Positions 12,554 to 26,700 of a stretch of DNA of 64,000 bases are shown in pieces (the first letter of the stretch is position 1; every line of letters starts with the position of its first letter). Where the stretch lies: the NCBI GenBank assembly GCA_029216955.1, contig JANAVB010029819.1, positions 33,493,648-33,557,647 on the forward strand, written 5' to 3'. Made by a program: the position numbers and the translations under genes. The notes under the pieces were generated by a model that was not told where the DNA came from, searched no databases, and saw only the letters and a list, made by a program, of their open reading frames with translations. This DNA is from Iris pallida (Eukaryota > Streptophyta > Magnoliopsida > Asparagales > Iridaceae).

Positions 12554-14573
12554 ACATGCCAGAACGACGCCACGAGTCTACTGGTGGTGTCAAAAATTGA
12601 ATCCGGAGTCCCGGGTTCAAAAATAGAATTTAACAAGTGCAACACTAAGAATTCGAACGGCCAACTTTGGCGTCGAATTCGACCGACCTAACGAGCTCAA
12701 ACTGAAATGAAATCTAAAGGGGACAGGAAGAGGGTTATACCAGCTGTGCATCGGAACTGTTGGCGCACAAAACGGAGCTGCGACGGCGGAGTTACGAGTC
12801 GACGAAGTTGGCATCGTAAAACTGTACACAATTAAACGGTCAACTTTGCGGCCAGATTTGATGTATCAAACGAAAGAATTTACGGGCAAAATTTGACAGA
12901 GGCGAAGAGGTATATACCGAGATTGCGACGGAAGAAACGGATCGCCGATCCAACGGTCGGATTTCCCGAGAAATGCGCACGAAGTCGCTGCGACGAGGCG
13001 CCAATTCTGGACTTCGCGCGCGCGCGCGTCGACGGAATTTCGTGAAAAAATGCACGAATCGCCTCGACGGCGCGTCCCGGAGGACGTTGGCCGCCACGGG
13101 AAGGTGCGGGGGTGTGCGCCCGGCCAGGGGGGCCGGCCACGCGGTGGCGCGTAGCCACCCGGCGGCGGCGGCGGTGCTGAACCGTCGGCCAGGGGCGCGG
13201 GGTGCTGCTGCTCCTGCTGCAGCTGCTGCTGCGTGCTGCACTGCTGCGGCTGCTGCCTCACGGCGGCCCGCGCGGCGGCGCAGCCAGGCGACGCGGCGGG
13301 GGTGGTGCTCGGTGGTGGGGCGGGTGGATGATGGAGGTGGTGGCGGTTTGGTGATGGTGATGATGATGGGATGATGAAGAGGATGAGAAGGAGGAAGGAG
13401 GAGAAGAATGGTGAGGGTGGTGGTGATGCTCGGCCACCACAGGGGGGTTTGGCTACAGGTGGGAGTGGTGGTGTAGTGTAAGGAAAGAGGGAGAAAGAGT
13501 GGTATTATGTGTGTGTGTGAGAGAAAGAGAGAGAGAAGGAAAGATATTAATGTGTGTTTGTGTGTATATAATATAAAAAGTGAGAGGGATATTAAGAGAG
13601 AGAGAGTAGAAAGTAGAGAGAGGGTGGGGGGGGGTTGTGTCCTGTACGGGTAGGGGGGGAGAAAGTTGTGATGGAGTGAGAGAGTGTAATAAAGGGGAGA
13701 GAGATATTTATGAATATATATATTTAATATATATTTGAATGTAGAGAAAGAAATAGATATTTGTATAAAATAAATATATTTTCAAATAGGAAAAAAATGC
13801 AGACACATCAGTGGGATGTATGGACAGTTATGGTAGGGTCCATGCCAAACTGGGTCGGACGTTGGGCCAAGTTTGGACAAAGTCGAAGCCAAGATTTAAT
13901 TAATTTATAATTTAAACTAATTAAAAATCCCGGATGGAATGGGACCACAAGGGAGATCAGATCGGTGGCACGCAAGTGGCACGTTCATAGTAGGCTCAAA
14001 ACAGGCCAGGGCCATATACTGGGTCGACTGGATTGGACCGATGTCGGGCCCGAAAATTAAATGGGAAATTAAATCAGGTTTTACGGCAGATAATTAATTG
14101 GCCTAAATTGAACCGAAAGTTGTGCGAAGAAAATGGAGCACAAGAGGGTGTGTCTGAGTGGGACCCGAAGGTCATGGGTGAAGAGCGTCTCGAGTAGATC
14201 AGGCATGACAAGTTGGTTCTGAGAAAATGACTGGTCTGGTGCTCCTAAATTAAAAGTCACGGTAACGTGCATATGATGATCAAGAGAAAGAGTGGGAATT
14301 CAATTAATAATTAAATGGTCTAATATTGACCCGAACTTGCGCGAAGCAAAAAGAGCACAAGAAAACTAGTTCAAGTGGGACAGGACATATCAAAATGAAG
14401 ATAATCTCGTCTACTACAAACTCCAAGAAGGAGGTTTCCAGAGACTGGCATCCCTGATGCTCTAGAATTCCAAGTCACGGTAAAGAGCATTAAATCAAAT
14501 AATAATCAAATAATAATATTCTAATTAATTGATTATTAAAATTAAAAAAAATAAGTCCTAAATTCAGGGGCTT

Positions 14574-14576
<3 letters not shown>

Positions 14577-14646
<70 letters not shown>

Positions 14647-15051
14647 TTATACGTGTTTTATACGTGTCAGTAACACTATTTAGGAACTCTCGTAGTTACA
14701 TACTTATTTCTATTAATTTTAATTAGTACGCAAAAATATATTTAAAAAAAAATTAAGTTTAAGCTAAACTTTTTATTATATACTAATATAGATTATAGAT
14801 TATTTATTGTTTTTACTGCATTCGTCGACACGTGCGTGCGGCGGGCGTCGAAATTACGCGCCAGCTTCCCGCACGCGCGCACACTGTTGGGCGTGATGAT
14901 CAATTAATTCACTCAATTAATTCACTCACTCCTCTCTCTCTCGCAAAAAGAGCAAAGGAAACTTTTGTTCGTTCCTATTACTCTAGGGTGGGCTAGGCTA
15001 GGGTTTTGGGAAATTCCCAATTCGAAAGAAAGATCGGAGCTTTGCTTTCTA
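14577..15051 (+). promoter_or_regulatory. Promoter and 5' UTR region of the SH3P gene
   Basis: After the AT microsatellite (14577-14641) come a CACGTG G-box-like core at about 14829-14834, a GC-rich CGTGCGGCGGGCGTCG stretch, repeated AATTAATTCACTCA units and a CT-rich CCTCTCTCTCTCG leader just before the coding start. I see no clear TATA box; the start site is unknown. The LARD insertion ends only 475 bp upstream of the ATG. Confidence 0.4.
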
Positions 15052-16757
15052 ATGGAAGCGATTCGGAAGCAGGCCAGCAAGCTGAGGGAGCAAGTTGCAA
15101 GGCAACAGCAGGTATGTAAGCGATCCCAAAGTTCGGATTTTTTTAATTTTAATTTTATATTTCTACTTCCTTCTTCGTCTTGCTGCTGCTTGGGAATTAA
15201 TCAACTTGTTCTAGAGACCTACTGGCAGCAACTGCAGAATAAATTCCCCCAATTTGAGTGCAATTTCACTTCGTCCGGGGACGGATGAATTGAAAAAAGC
15301 TAATTCTTGTTCCTGTTCAATAAAAACAAACAAAAAATTTTTTTTTTTTTTTTTTTGGCAATAGTTGTTGTGTCGCTATGTATACGGTTATTATGTCAGA
15401 AAGATGTAAATATATTTATAATTCTTTCTGCAAAAAGCTCATGGGAACTATTCGCGATTTCTACTAATTTTTTTGTATTAATGAATTAGGGATTTCATTT
15501 ACATTTATTTTCTTAATTTCCATCATTGAGTCAGAGTCTTCGCTGTGTTATGCGCAGGCAGTTCTTAAGCAACTTGGTGGACGCTATGGTCACGATTCCG
15601 CTCTTGTTGATGAAGCTGAACTCCAGTGCTACGAAGAACTCCGAACGCTCTTTAGATCAACTAGAGCAGCAAAGGTCTGGCTTCCGATTCCGTTGCTGGA
15701 CTTTTTTTGGGTGTTAGAAACAAGCTGTACTAATAAAATTGACTTGCGTGGCATCGCATAATTGTCTCCTTTGTACAGCATTTTCAACGCGATATCGTGC
15801 GGGGCGTGGAAGGTTTTTCCTCTGTTAGTTCAAAGCAGATGGGAATAGGTAATATGTGGTTTCCAACCTTCCCGTCGAGAATATCAGTATCGGCTCTCGA
15901 ATTCAGTTGGTTAATCTATCTTTTCAGTCACAAAGCTAGCTGAAGATTGTTGCAAATACGGAAATGAGTATCAAGATTCTGGTTTTGCTCTTGCAAAGGC
16001 TTCTCTCGACTTTGGTACTTCATATATTTCGATGGAAAAAGAGATGGATAATCTGCTAAGGATACTCGGTGATAAGGTGGCAATTTTATTTTTTGCATCA
16101 TATGCTATTGACGCTGTTTATCCGATTCACAATTAGCTATATGAGGCGCATAACACTGCGCACCTGATAGGAAATTCATACTTGTAAAATGTACTCCGTT
16201 TTTCAGATCTTGAACAATACCGAAGTTATTGTTGGCTAATTGAATCGAAGTCGTAGCAGGATCCTCAAATATTAACTAGGTTAAATTTTAGCATTTTGAT
16301 TTGTTTGAAATAACTTTTGCACTTAACCAACCTTTCTTGTTTTGCAGGTTTTCGACCCACTACGTACAATGATCACGGCAGCTTCTTTAGACGATGCTCG
16401 CCATTTGACCCATCGGTATGAGCGGATCAGGAGGGATGTAGAAGCTCAGGTAATATATATATACATATGTGTGTGTGTGTGTGTGTGTGTGTGTTGGTAT
16501 TTTAGAGGTAGAGACCATGTAACTTAATAAATTGTTAGTGAAAATGCATTGATCAGACAAATGAAGTTCTGAGACGGCAGTTGAAGTCCAAGGAGGTTGG
16601 TTTCAATGCAGACGATGCAATTAAACTTCAAAATGCGGAATCAAGACTGTCTGAACTTAGAACTGCTTTATCTGCATTGGGGAGAGAAGCAACTGGAGCT
16701 ATGACGTCAGTTCAGGCCTGTCAACAGGAAGTAACCTTACAGTGTCTTCTTACAATG
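15052..16757 (+). CDS. SH3P exons 1-6 (N-terminal and most of the BAR region)
   Basis: Residues 1-233. Exon 2 gives VLKQLGGRYG, exon 3 HFQRDIVRGVEGF, exon 4 VTKLAEDCCKYG, exon 5 VFDPLRTMITAASLDDARHL, exon 6 ends LQCLLTM at 16757 before GTACAT. Introns are short (446, 104, 79, 271 and 107 bp), in contrast to intron 6. Confidence 0.93.
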
Positions 16758-17508
16758 GTACATCCTTTCTTACTGTTTTATGTTTTGGAAAAAATGAAAA
16801 CATAAAGTTATCTGGCTTCTTTTTCCCTTCTTGAAATTGTTATTGAAGTCAATAGTTTAAACCTTAGCAAAAGGGCGACATTTGTTTGTTGTCCTATAAT
16901 GCAAACTGGTTCTTGTTTTATGGGGAAAATGTTGAGTTCGAACAACTGTGTATTGTGCAAGTCTCTTGAAAGTAGGTTCTTGATATTGTACCTACTTGAT
17001 ATCTTATATGATTTATGTATGGAGCTTATCTATGAAGATCCTACAGGAGATGTAACTTTATAAACGAGTTTTTATAATTATTGTTGGGTATTTCAGCGTT
17101 AATTTCATGCAATTATGTTTGTCCTAAATGGCTCGAGTCTCATGATCGATGCTCATGGTTGGCTCAAAACCCTTCTATTTTACAGTAATCAGACCAAGGA
17201 ACATGTGATGCTAAGAGCAGGCTTGACTGACTGGATAAGTAAGATGTTGATCAGGACCTATAGAGCTTTGTGATTGGTCCTGCACTGGGCTAGTACTGAA
17301 CCAACTGTTCTATTTTTAACTTCTAGGCTCTAAGATGATCAAAATTAATTAGGTCATATTAGATAAATATCTGCTTCTTGTAGAAGTGTGGTGGAAAATA
17401 TATGTAGAATCTTGTGTTCCTGATAACAGTTCATTACAGTTGACCTACAAGATTCTTGCTTCAAAATTAGCATTTATTTGTCAAGAACAGCAACAAGAAA
17501 GGCTTTTC

Positions 17509-17598
<90 letters not shown>

Positions 17599-17708
17599 AA
17601 TGACCTCTAGCCTAGTGGTTAAGAGAGATGCATGCGGCCCGAGTGGTCAGGAGTTCGAATCCCAGTGGGAGCGATTCCAGAAACAATTTACCTGGTTCCA
17701 AAAAATAA

Positions 17709-17764
<56 letters not shown>

Positions 17765-20700
17765 AGTCTTGGGCTTGACTGCCTGAGTTTCTATCTTCCA
17801 TTCAGGTTTATTCATGGCCCTCTCCTCTCTTACAGTAGCAGGAGCCATATCTTTTTTCAGTCTCAATCCAACTATGTTTAGGTCTATCCCTGGTTCTAGC
17901 AGCTTCTTTAACTAGCATCATATCACTCCTAAATCACTAAATCTATTGGTCTTTGTTCCGCATGTCCAAACCATCTAACAGTTTTCTCTCATCCTATTCT
18001 CAAATGATAGTTTAGTTGTCAATTAGTCTCAAATGTTTCATCTAGCAGGTTACGTAGGGTTTCCTGGAATGAAAACATGGACATGGAATCATCCCTGCAG
18101 GAGCAGTGAACCTGTCGTTGTCTCGGCTGTGCTACTGGGCTCTAGGGAAGTCGGGATAGGAGAGCACTCGTCTTGGGGTGGGCTTACTACTTAGATGCTT
18201 TCAGTGTAGGAACGAAATCGTAAAGCACAATACTCTAGAGGGGGGGTGAATAGAGTAGGCAGCGGAATAATGCTAATTAAAAAATGTTAGCAGCAAGATC
18301 ACAGAATAATAATCACAACTAAGTAAAGTAAAGGCAGAGATAAGAATGCAAACGCAAAGACAGCGATGTATACTGGTTTTCCTCTGTTGAGGACTAATCC
18401 AGTCGGTAGAACTCTTGCTACCAGTTGAATCCACTATTGGCAAAACCGCAAGTTTTCTTACGAAGTCCTTGCAACTTTTACAACGCGAGCTTTGATACGA
18501 AGAACTCGTCCAACTTCAAATGTGAAGAGGTATTCTTCAATCAAGCCTTCTGATTACAATATCTCAAAAACTTCTAGACCGTACCGCACTGGCAAATCGA
18601 CTAGAGGATTGTAATTGGCTTGGGATCTGAAATTTAAAGCTCAAGAAAACTCTTTTGGAAGACTGAAAGCTTTAGATAGAGAGAAGATTGAAAGTGAATG
18701 AGTGAGTTGAAATGATCGAAATCCTTCTCTATTTATAGGAATTCCAAAGACAGAATTCTGGCAGAATTCGGACAGAATTCGGGCAGAACTCGATGAGGAA
18801 ATCTCGGTCAAATCCGCAACTGCAGGAGGACCAAGTTCCAGAGAATTCAAAAATCAAACGGCCACCAACCGAACTCTGGCCGAACTCTGTCAGGGTTAGG
18901 TTAGGGTTTTAAAATCAATTTATGGAGATTTTTGAAAACCTTTTTGAAAACCTTTTTGAAGCTTTTGTTTAAAAGAATGTTTTTCAAAACAAAGTATATT
19001 TTAAAAGTATTTTGAAAACATTTTGGAATAGCCTATTTGCCAGTACGACTCGGTGTACAACGTATTCCTCGACTCAATAAAATGAAAAATACATTGCTTA
19101 AAGGAAATACAGACTCAAGCATGCAAACATAGCTTCGATCTTGAACTGTGTAGATAGCTGTTCTTGTTCATGTCCAAGAGTCCGATACATCTTGACTAGC
19201 TTCAAATATCCAGACAGAGTTTGATCAATTATTAAAATCAGGTTGACCATATGACCAATGGGCCAACAATCTCCCCCATTTTGATAATTGACAAACTATG
19301 AATGATATAACATTTAAGCTTGAAAATAAAATCAAAAAAATAGTACAGGTCCTGCATTTTCTCAAACGACGAATGTTAGATCTTTATTTTTCTCCCCCGT
19401 TGTCATTTAGCAAAATAATTGCAAAAGAAGAAAAACTCTCCCGCAATCAATGCATAAATAACAAACAGTGAAGAAACACAAAAAAATATGATAAATAATA
19501 GTAAAAAAAATTTGAATGACATCACAGGCATGTATTTGTACTTAGGCAGTTTATAATAAACAAAGAATTATGTCACAGGCAGTTTATAGTAGAGAAGCAG
19601 ATAAAGAAATGCTAAGTAAATAAACTGATGTGAACCATAAACTACGAAACCATAAAGATGTTCAGATGACATCAATAAAATCAAATCCAGTACAAGTCAT
19701 TAAAAATACTGATAAAGAAGTCTGAAAATAGATAAACTTGGAATGTCGGAGCATTTCCAAGTGTACAGTAGATAATGTCTAAGTCTCATATCAACTAACA
19801 TCAAAACTCATCATCATCATCATCGTCATCAGTATGATGACCAGCATGTCCAGAAGGACCAACACCAGAAGTACCCGCGCCAGAAGGGTGAGGAGGAGCG
19901 CCAGTGTAAAACTCACCAACATAATCACGAGGAGGAGCACGGTCAGAACGGTACCAATCATATGCGTTACCGGGCTGGAAGTAGGCATGAACAGCCTCAT
20001 CCTCACAGCGGTAACCAGGGAAAGCTGGATCTCTAGGGATGGAACCGGCTGAATGTCCAGTCTGGGCGAAACGAAGATCAGCTAATGAATTTGCAATCGC
20101 CTGATAACGGGTGACGTCGCGGAACTCACGCTCGCGAGCCATGTCCGTCATCGAGACGTGCAAATCTGGAAGGTGCTGATGTATGCCCTCAAAAGTCATA
20201 GCATACTGCTGAGGAGGTGGAGGAGGTGGAGCAGGAGCAGGAGGAGGAGCAGATGCAGTCATACTGCGACGAGATAACTTGAGAACCTTGGGCTCAGGGT
20301 CTTGAGCACAAGTAGATAAGTCGATGTCGAAACGCTGGAAGATACGTGGGAGAATCATCGCATAAGACAGATTTCTATCTCTTGCACGACAACGTCCCAT
20401 CATCTGAATAATGGTCTTAGGGGCAGAAAATGGAATCCCCTTAAGAATGTGATACATAGCAGATAATTCAAGAGACGTGACATCATCCTTCGAAGTAGAT
20501 TTTGGAAGGAGAGTAGAATAAATGATACGGTGCAATTCATAATTAAACAAGTTCAGGTTGTTTGCCTTGAACTTTCCAGAGCGAACTCTATCAGGTGCAC
20601 AAAGTTCAGCTTTGAAACTTGTAAGTGTCGTGCCTTCGGAGAAATCAAACTCAGTGATGTCAACAAGCGGTTCACCTTCGTTGGGAATACCAAGGATCTC

Positions 20701-23700
20701 CGCTAAGAGAACATCATTGAAATTGATATCTAATCCTCCAACACGTGTGCTTACATCAAAAGTGTTTAATATGATATTGCAGTAAAACAATCTAATGGCA
20801 TTAGTTGCTACGGGAAAACAGAGTTTAACAAAATGCTGTAACCCTAATGCCTCAAAGAAATGGCGATGATCAGGAAATACAGTCCACTTGATGGGTGCGC
20901 CTGTGCATATGGATCTCATGGAGAAGTCTCCATACCACAGTAAGGCTTGGTCTAGGGTTTGAAAGTAAAATCCGTCGAACGCGCCGTCGCTAGATTGGAC
21001 TGGCGAAAATAGAGAATTAGTTGGTGGATCCGAAGATGAACCTTCCTCACTTGGGTTGGTTGTCTTCCTCTTAAAGGGGTTGAATCCCTTAGGTGCCATT
21101 TGTGCAAATAGAAGTAAATATGCACTAATTGAAAAGTGGAGAAAGATGGAGTTATACCTCCCGAAATCAAAGTATGTCGAAGAGAACGACGAACTCCGCA
21201 CGAATCCAAAGTTTGGATTGATTTCACCACTTGGATTAGAAGATAGGGGGTGGTGAAAAGCTAGGGTTCGGGGCTCCTTCGCGGCTGCTGTTGCTGGTTA
21301 TGATGTAGTTTAGAAGCAATGAGGAAGAAAGGCTCTCGGGTTCTGGTATATATAACCTGACACCCTCAACCGAACTCGGGCCGAATTCGGTCCGAAGTCT
21401 GGCCGAATTCGCCTGGGTTTGGTTTGAAATACTTTCTTTTTCATTGGCTCATTTCAAATATTTAATTCAAAGATTAGTAATTTCAACCTTCAATTAACAT
21501 AATTAATATTATTTTATAGATTAAATATCATTACACAGCGATTGTTTCAGATTAGCTGTAGGAGTACTGTCCCAGCTGGCGGAGGTTCACCGGGGAACAC
21601 TTAAGTACCGCTTCGCTTCAACCGTAGTTGTGGTGATAGATATACTCTTTATTGGCTTGTTTCTAACACAGTTTTTGCATATTGAAATAAAATCATAAAA
21701 TAAAATTAATTAATATTATTGACGTCCAAAATTCCTAATTCTCGACGTAAATAATTGAAACGATCTTCTGCTAGAGGTTTTGTGAAAATATCAGCTAATT
21801 GATTCTCAGTATCTATGTATACAAGGTTAATATCTCCATTTTGATGATGATCTCTAAGAAAATGATGTCTAATCTCGATATGTTTTGTACGAGAATGATA
21901 TATAGGATTCTTAGTCAAATTAATAGTGCTCGTGTTATCACAGAAAATGGGAATATGTGTATAAAATAAATCATAGTCTTCCAAGGTTTGTTTCATCCAC
22001 AAAATCTGAGCACAACAACGTCCTGCGGCGATATACTCAGCCTCTGTTGTTGATAGGGCTACAGAATTTTGCTTTTTACTAAACCATGAGACTTAAAGTT
22101 TTGCCTAAGAAATGACATGTGCCACTGGTACTTTTTCTATCAACTTTGCATCCAGCAAAATCTGCATCCGAATAACCAGTAAGGTCAAAGGACTTAGTTT
22201 TGGGATACCACAAGCCAACAGAAGAAGTGCCCTTAAGGTATCGAAAGATACGCTTAACTGCACACAGATGTGATTCCTTTGGATTAGTTTGAAAACGTGC
22301 ACACATGCAAACACTAAACATTATATCTGGACGACTAGCAGTTAAATAAAGTAAACTACCGATCATACCTCGATACTTACGTGTGTCGACCGGCTTGCCT
22401 TGTTCATCAATATCAAGCTTTGTTGAAGTTGCCATCGGAGTGCCAATAGGTTTGACATTGTCCAGGTCAAACTTCTTTAGCAAATCTTTTGTGTATTTGG
22501 CTTGATTTATGAACGTCCCATTGTCAGTTTGTTTGATTTGCAGTCCGAGAAAGAATTTCAGCTCTCCCATCATGCTCATCTCAAACTCATTCTGCATACA
22601 CTTAGAAAATTCTTGACACAGAGATTCATCAGTAGATCCAAATATGATATCATCTACATAGACTTGTATTAAAAGAAGTTTACCATTAAAGGACTTAATA
22701 AAAAGTGTAGTGTCAACCTTGCCTTTTGAAAAACCGTTGTCAAGTAGGAAAGAGCTTAGTCGATCATACCAAGCACGAGGGGCTTGTTTCAAACCGTACA
22801 AAGCTTTTTTCAACTTGAAAACATGATCAGGGTTTTTAAAATCTGTGAAACCTGGAGGTTGTGCTACAAAAACTTCTTCTTTTATAAAACCATTTAAAAT
22901 GCACCCTTGACATCCATTTGAAATAATTTGAAATCATGAAAACATGCAAATGCACATAACATGCGAATGGATTCTAATCTCGCAACTGGGGCATAAGTCT
23001 CATCGTAGTCGATACCTTCTTCTTGATTGTATCCTTGAGCTACGAGTCGAGCCTTATTACGAGTCACTAAACCATTCTCATTCAGTTTATTTCGGAATAC
23101 CCAACGGGTGCCAATGACCGGACGATCAATAGGCTTGGGAACAAGTTTCCAAACTTGATTCCGTTTAAATTGGTTTAATTCCTCTTGCATAGCATCTATC
23201 CAAAAGCTATCACTACATGCTTCATCAATAGTTTTGGTTTCTAGCTGTGAAATAAATGCAACACTAGAAACAATATTTCTACTGGATGTACGAGTACTTA
23301 CACCTTTGGTAATGTCACCAATTACCAAATCCTTTGGATGATCAGCTGTAAATTTTAATCTTTTCGGCAGACTCTGAAGGTAGCTGGTTCCTGGATCTTC
23401 TCTAGGAGGATCAGCTAGTGCCGAGCTTGGTTGAGAATCAGCTGTTGTTGAGCTTGGTACAGTTGGATCTTCGTCATTGTCATCGATAGTCATTTGATTT
23501 AGTTCATCAAAAGTGACGTTGATTGACTCTTCGATGATCATGGTTCGTTTGTTGAAGACTCTGTATCCTTTGCTCTTGGCCGCATAACCTAAAAATATAC
23601 CTTCATCGGCCTTTTCGTCAAACTTTTCCAAATTATCTTTAGTATTAAGAATAAAGCATTTACAAACAAATATTCTAAAATATGAAACAGATGGAATTCT

Positions 23701-26700
23701 ATCAAACCATAACTCAAATGGAGTCTTCTTCGATTTGGGTCGAATTAGAACTCTATTGAGAACAAAGCAAGCTGTATTGACAGCTTCAGCCCAGAAATAT
23801 TTGGGTAGACTAAACTGATTTAACATTACTCTGGTCATTTCGGATAGAGTTCTGTTCTTACGTTCCACAACTCCATTTTGTTGTGGAGTCCTAGGGCAGG
23901 AGAACTCGTGTACAAAGCCGTGTGTGTCACAAAATTGCTCAAACTCTGCATTCTCGAATTCGCCACCATGATCGCTTCTTATACGAGTGATCATGTAACC
24001 TTTTTCATTCTGAACTTTCTTGCAAAAGGTGACAAATTCGGATAATGCATCATTCTTGCGTGTCAAGAAGTATACCCACGTGTATCTAGTGAAATCATCT
24101 ACAATTACGAAAGCATAAAGCTTACCTCCGAGGCTAGCAACTCTGCTAGGACCAAATAAGTCCATATGAAGTAATTGTAGAGGTCTAGTAGTACATACTG
24201 CGTTTACTGACTTGAATGTGGATCTGGTAGCTTTGTTCTTTTCACATTGGCTGCATACCGAATCCTTCTTGAATGTAATGTCCGGTAAACCGCGTATTAG
24301 CTTCTTTGTGGATAATCTTGATATTGTGTCCATATTTGCGTGACCGAGTCTCATATGCCACAGATGACTCTCATCGCTTTTAGCCATTAAGCATCTACCT
24401 GAAATGTTAGTTTCTTCCAACAAATAGAAAACATATATGTTGTCTTCCCTGATACCTTCAAAGATAGTACTACCAGTTGAGCTATCAACTATAGTACATT
24501 TGTCTTTGCCAAAGTTGATGCCATAACCATGATCAGCCAAATGACTTACGCTGAGTAGATTATCTTTAATAACAGGATAGGGAGACTTACCAACATCACC
24601 GATACCAATAATATACCCTTTCAAGTTATTACCGAAGGAAACATAGCCTTCCTTCTTTTTCTTCGACAGTGTTGCAAATAGTGTAACGTCACCGGTCATA
24701 TGCCGTGAGCAACCGCTGTCGAGGATCCATTTGCTTCTAGCATGTGAAGGGTGTTCCACCTACAAAACAGTTTACAGATGAAACTTTTGGTACCCATTTC
24801 TTGTATGGTCCTGAAATGTTAGCCTTTGGTATCCAAGCATAAATATTTAAATCAACAAGCTTTCTGATTCTACATGCAGATGAAATATGACCAATGAGGC
24901 CACAATAATGACATTTTGCATGTCGAGTGTTGAAAGCTGAGTGGTGTGCATGGTTGGTAGGTTTAGGTTTTCTAGTATAGAAGAAAGCATGCCTATAATC
25001 CTGTTTGGGCTTAACCTTTTGGGGTAAAGGTTTGATAGGGTTAGGTCTGACAGTGTTTGGCTTGGGAATGTTCCGATTTTTCGGTAAGTGACACGTGTTA
25101 GGATAGGAAGCAGCAGGCTCAGGCTGTTTTCCTAACCTAATTTCCAATCTTTTGGAAGTGTCATATAACTTAGTATAATCAGAAGTGAGTGTTTCCATTC
25201 TGATTTGTGCACTTTGAAGACTTTTCTTCTCTTTAGAAAGTTCTTCCTTGAGTTGGTCAATAACTTTGTCTTTCTCTTCAGATGACTTGGTAGTCTCGTG
25301 TAATAAGAGCTTTATTGAAGAAAGCTCACCAGACTCACTAACATTATTACTAACCTCAGCTAGTAGGTCGGTAAGTCTACCTATTTCACCTTTGTACTCT
25401 TTGAGTACCTTCTTAGAGGTCTGATACTTGCTACGCAATTTCCTGTAATCAGTCATCAGGTCACTGAAGGCATCTCCTAATTGCTCAAAGTCATCATAAG
25501 TATCAACTACAGGTTCAGTAGGTACCTGATCGGATGCCATAAAGCATACGTTTGCAGCGTCTTCTGATTGTTCGTCTTCTGAGTTGCTGGCTTCACTTTC
25601 ATGCCATATGCTGGTATTGGCATATCTCCTAGATGTTGATCTCTTCAGGTTCCCTTTTTCATACCTGTTGCTCTTCTTGCTTGATGATGAGTTTGTAGGA
25701 CAATCCTTCTTCATGTGTCCCTTCTTCTTGCAGCCGTAGCAGACAGCATCATCTTGATACCAGTTGTTGCTGCTGTTGTTTTCTTTGGCTCTCTTCTCAT
25801 ATCTCATGAATCTTTTGAATTTCCTTGCTAGGAGTGCTTGATCTTCAGCATCAGATTCACTGCTGTCTGAGTCGCCTTCAGCAGCTTTTCTGTGCTGAGC
25901 CTTGAAAGCGATCGTCTTCTCCTTTGGTGCAGGTTCTTCAAAATCTTGTAGCTCCAGTTCATGAGTGAGTAGCTTACCCATGAGTACTTCGAGGGACATA
26001 GATGTGAGGTCGTTCCCTTCAATGATTGCAGTAGCCTTCGGAATCCAGTTCTTGGTAAGTGCTCGCAGGAGTTTGCGAATCTTTTCATGGTTACTGTACT
26101 CTTTGCCTAGGGAGGACAAAGGATTTACAATATCCAAGAATCTTTCGAACATTTGAGTAACTGTTTCGTTGGGCTTCATCTTGAACACCTCATACTCTTG
26201 AGTAAGTCTGCTGACTTTAGATTCTTTGACTTGAGTCGTGCCTTCATGTGTGACTTCAAGTAGCTTCCACACTTCATTAGCCGTTGTGCAGATAGACATC
26301 CTGTTAAATTCAGTTCTGTCTAAAGCACAAAATAGAGCATTAATAGCACGTGCGTCAAGACTGGCCTTTTTCTTTTCCTCCTCTGTATATCTGCTATGGG
26401 GTTTTTCAACTAAAACTCCATCAACATTTATACGAGGTGGCTTTTGATAGCCATCAATAACAATAGACCATAAATCAAAGTCAAGAGATTTCAAGAAGAA
26501 ACTCATCCGTGTTTTCCAATAGGTATAGTTTGTACCATCAAACAGTGGAGGTCTGTTTGTGGCCTGGCCTTCACTTGTGAATTTCACAGTTGTCATGTGT
26601 TGTGCTGTGATCTATATAACAATTAATTAAATGAATAAATAATTGCAATGTTACCTTGCTTTACCTGTAACACCCGCTCTGATATCAATTGTAGGAACGA

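Larger units (their letters stand above)
3806..14576 (-). mobile_element. LARD-like non-autonomous LTR retrotransposon, 10.8 kb
   Basis: Two near-identical direct repeats (3806-8270 and 10113-14576, about 4.46 kb each) bounded by TG...CA enclose a 1.84-kb interior with no gag or pol. Both outer sides carry ATATA, a possible 5-bp target duplication but uninformative because the target is an AT microsatellite. Orientation is minus: the inside end of the left LTR carries, on the minus strand, TTTCGAGGACGAAATTTTTA, the sequence that typically lies between pol and the 3' LTR in plant Gypsy elements. The leader next to the right LTR resembles the one after the Gypsy 5' LTR at 57182. Long LTRs with a non-coding core fit a LARD or an internally deleted Gypsy element that would need proteins from a relative. 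Confidence 0.85.
10113..14576 (-). repeat. 5' LTR of the LARD (4464 bp)
   Basis: Almost the same sequence as 3806-8270 with only scattered substitutions and one- or two-base indels, which implies a fairly recent insertion. Same internal organisation, including GC-rich 13130-13340 and GA-rich 13500-13690 parts. Confidence 0.9.

Noticed and set aside
17602..17709. Functional tRNA gene
   Set aside because: A and B boxes are present but the arms do not pair as a cloverleaf; a SINE explains it.
19801..21099. Envelope protein
   Set aside because: No ATG-started signal peptide, no membrane span and no fusion or cleavage motif; the hydrophobic stretch upstream of the ATG has no start codon.
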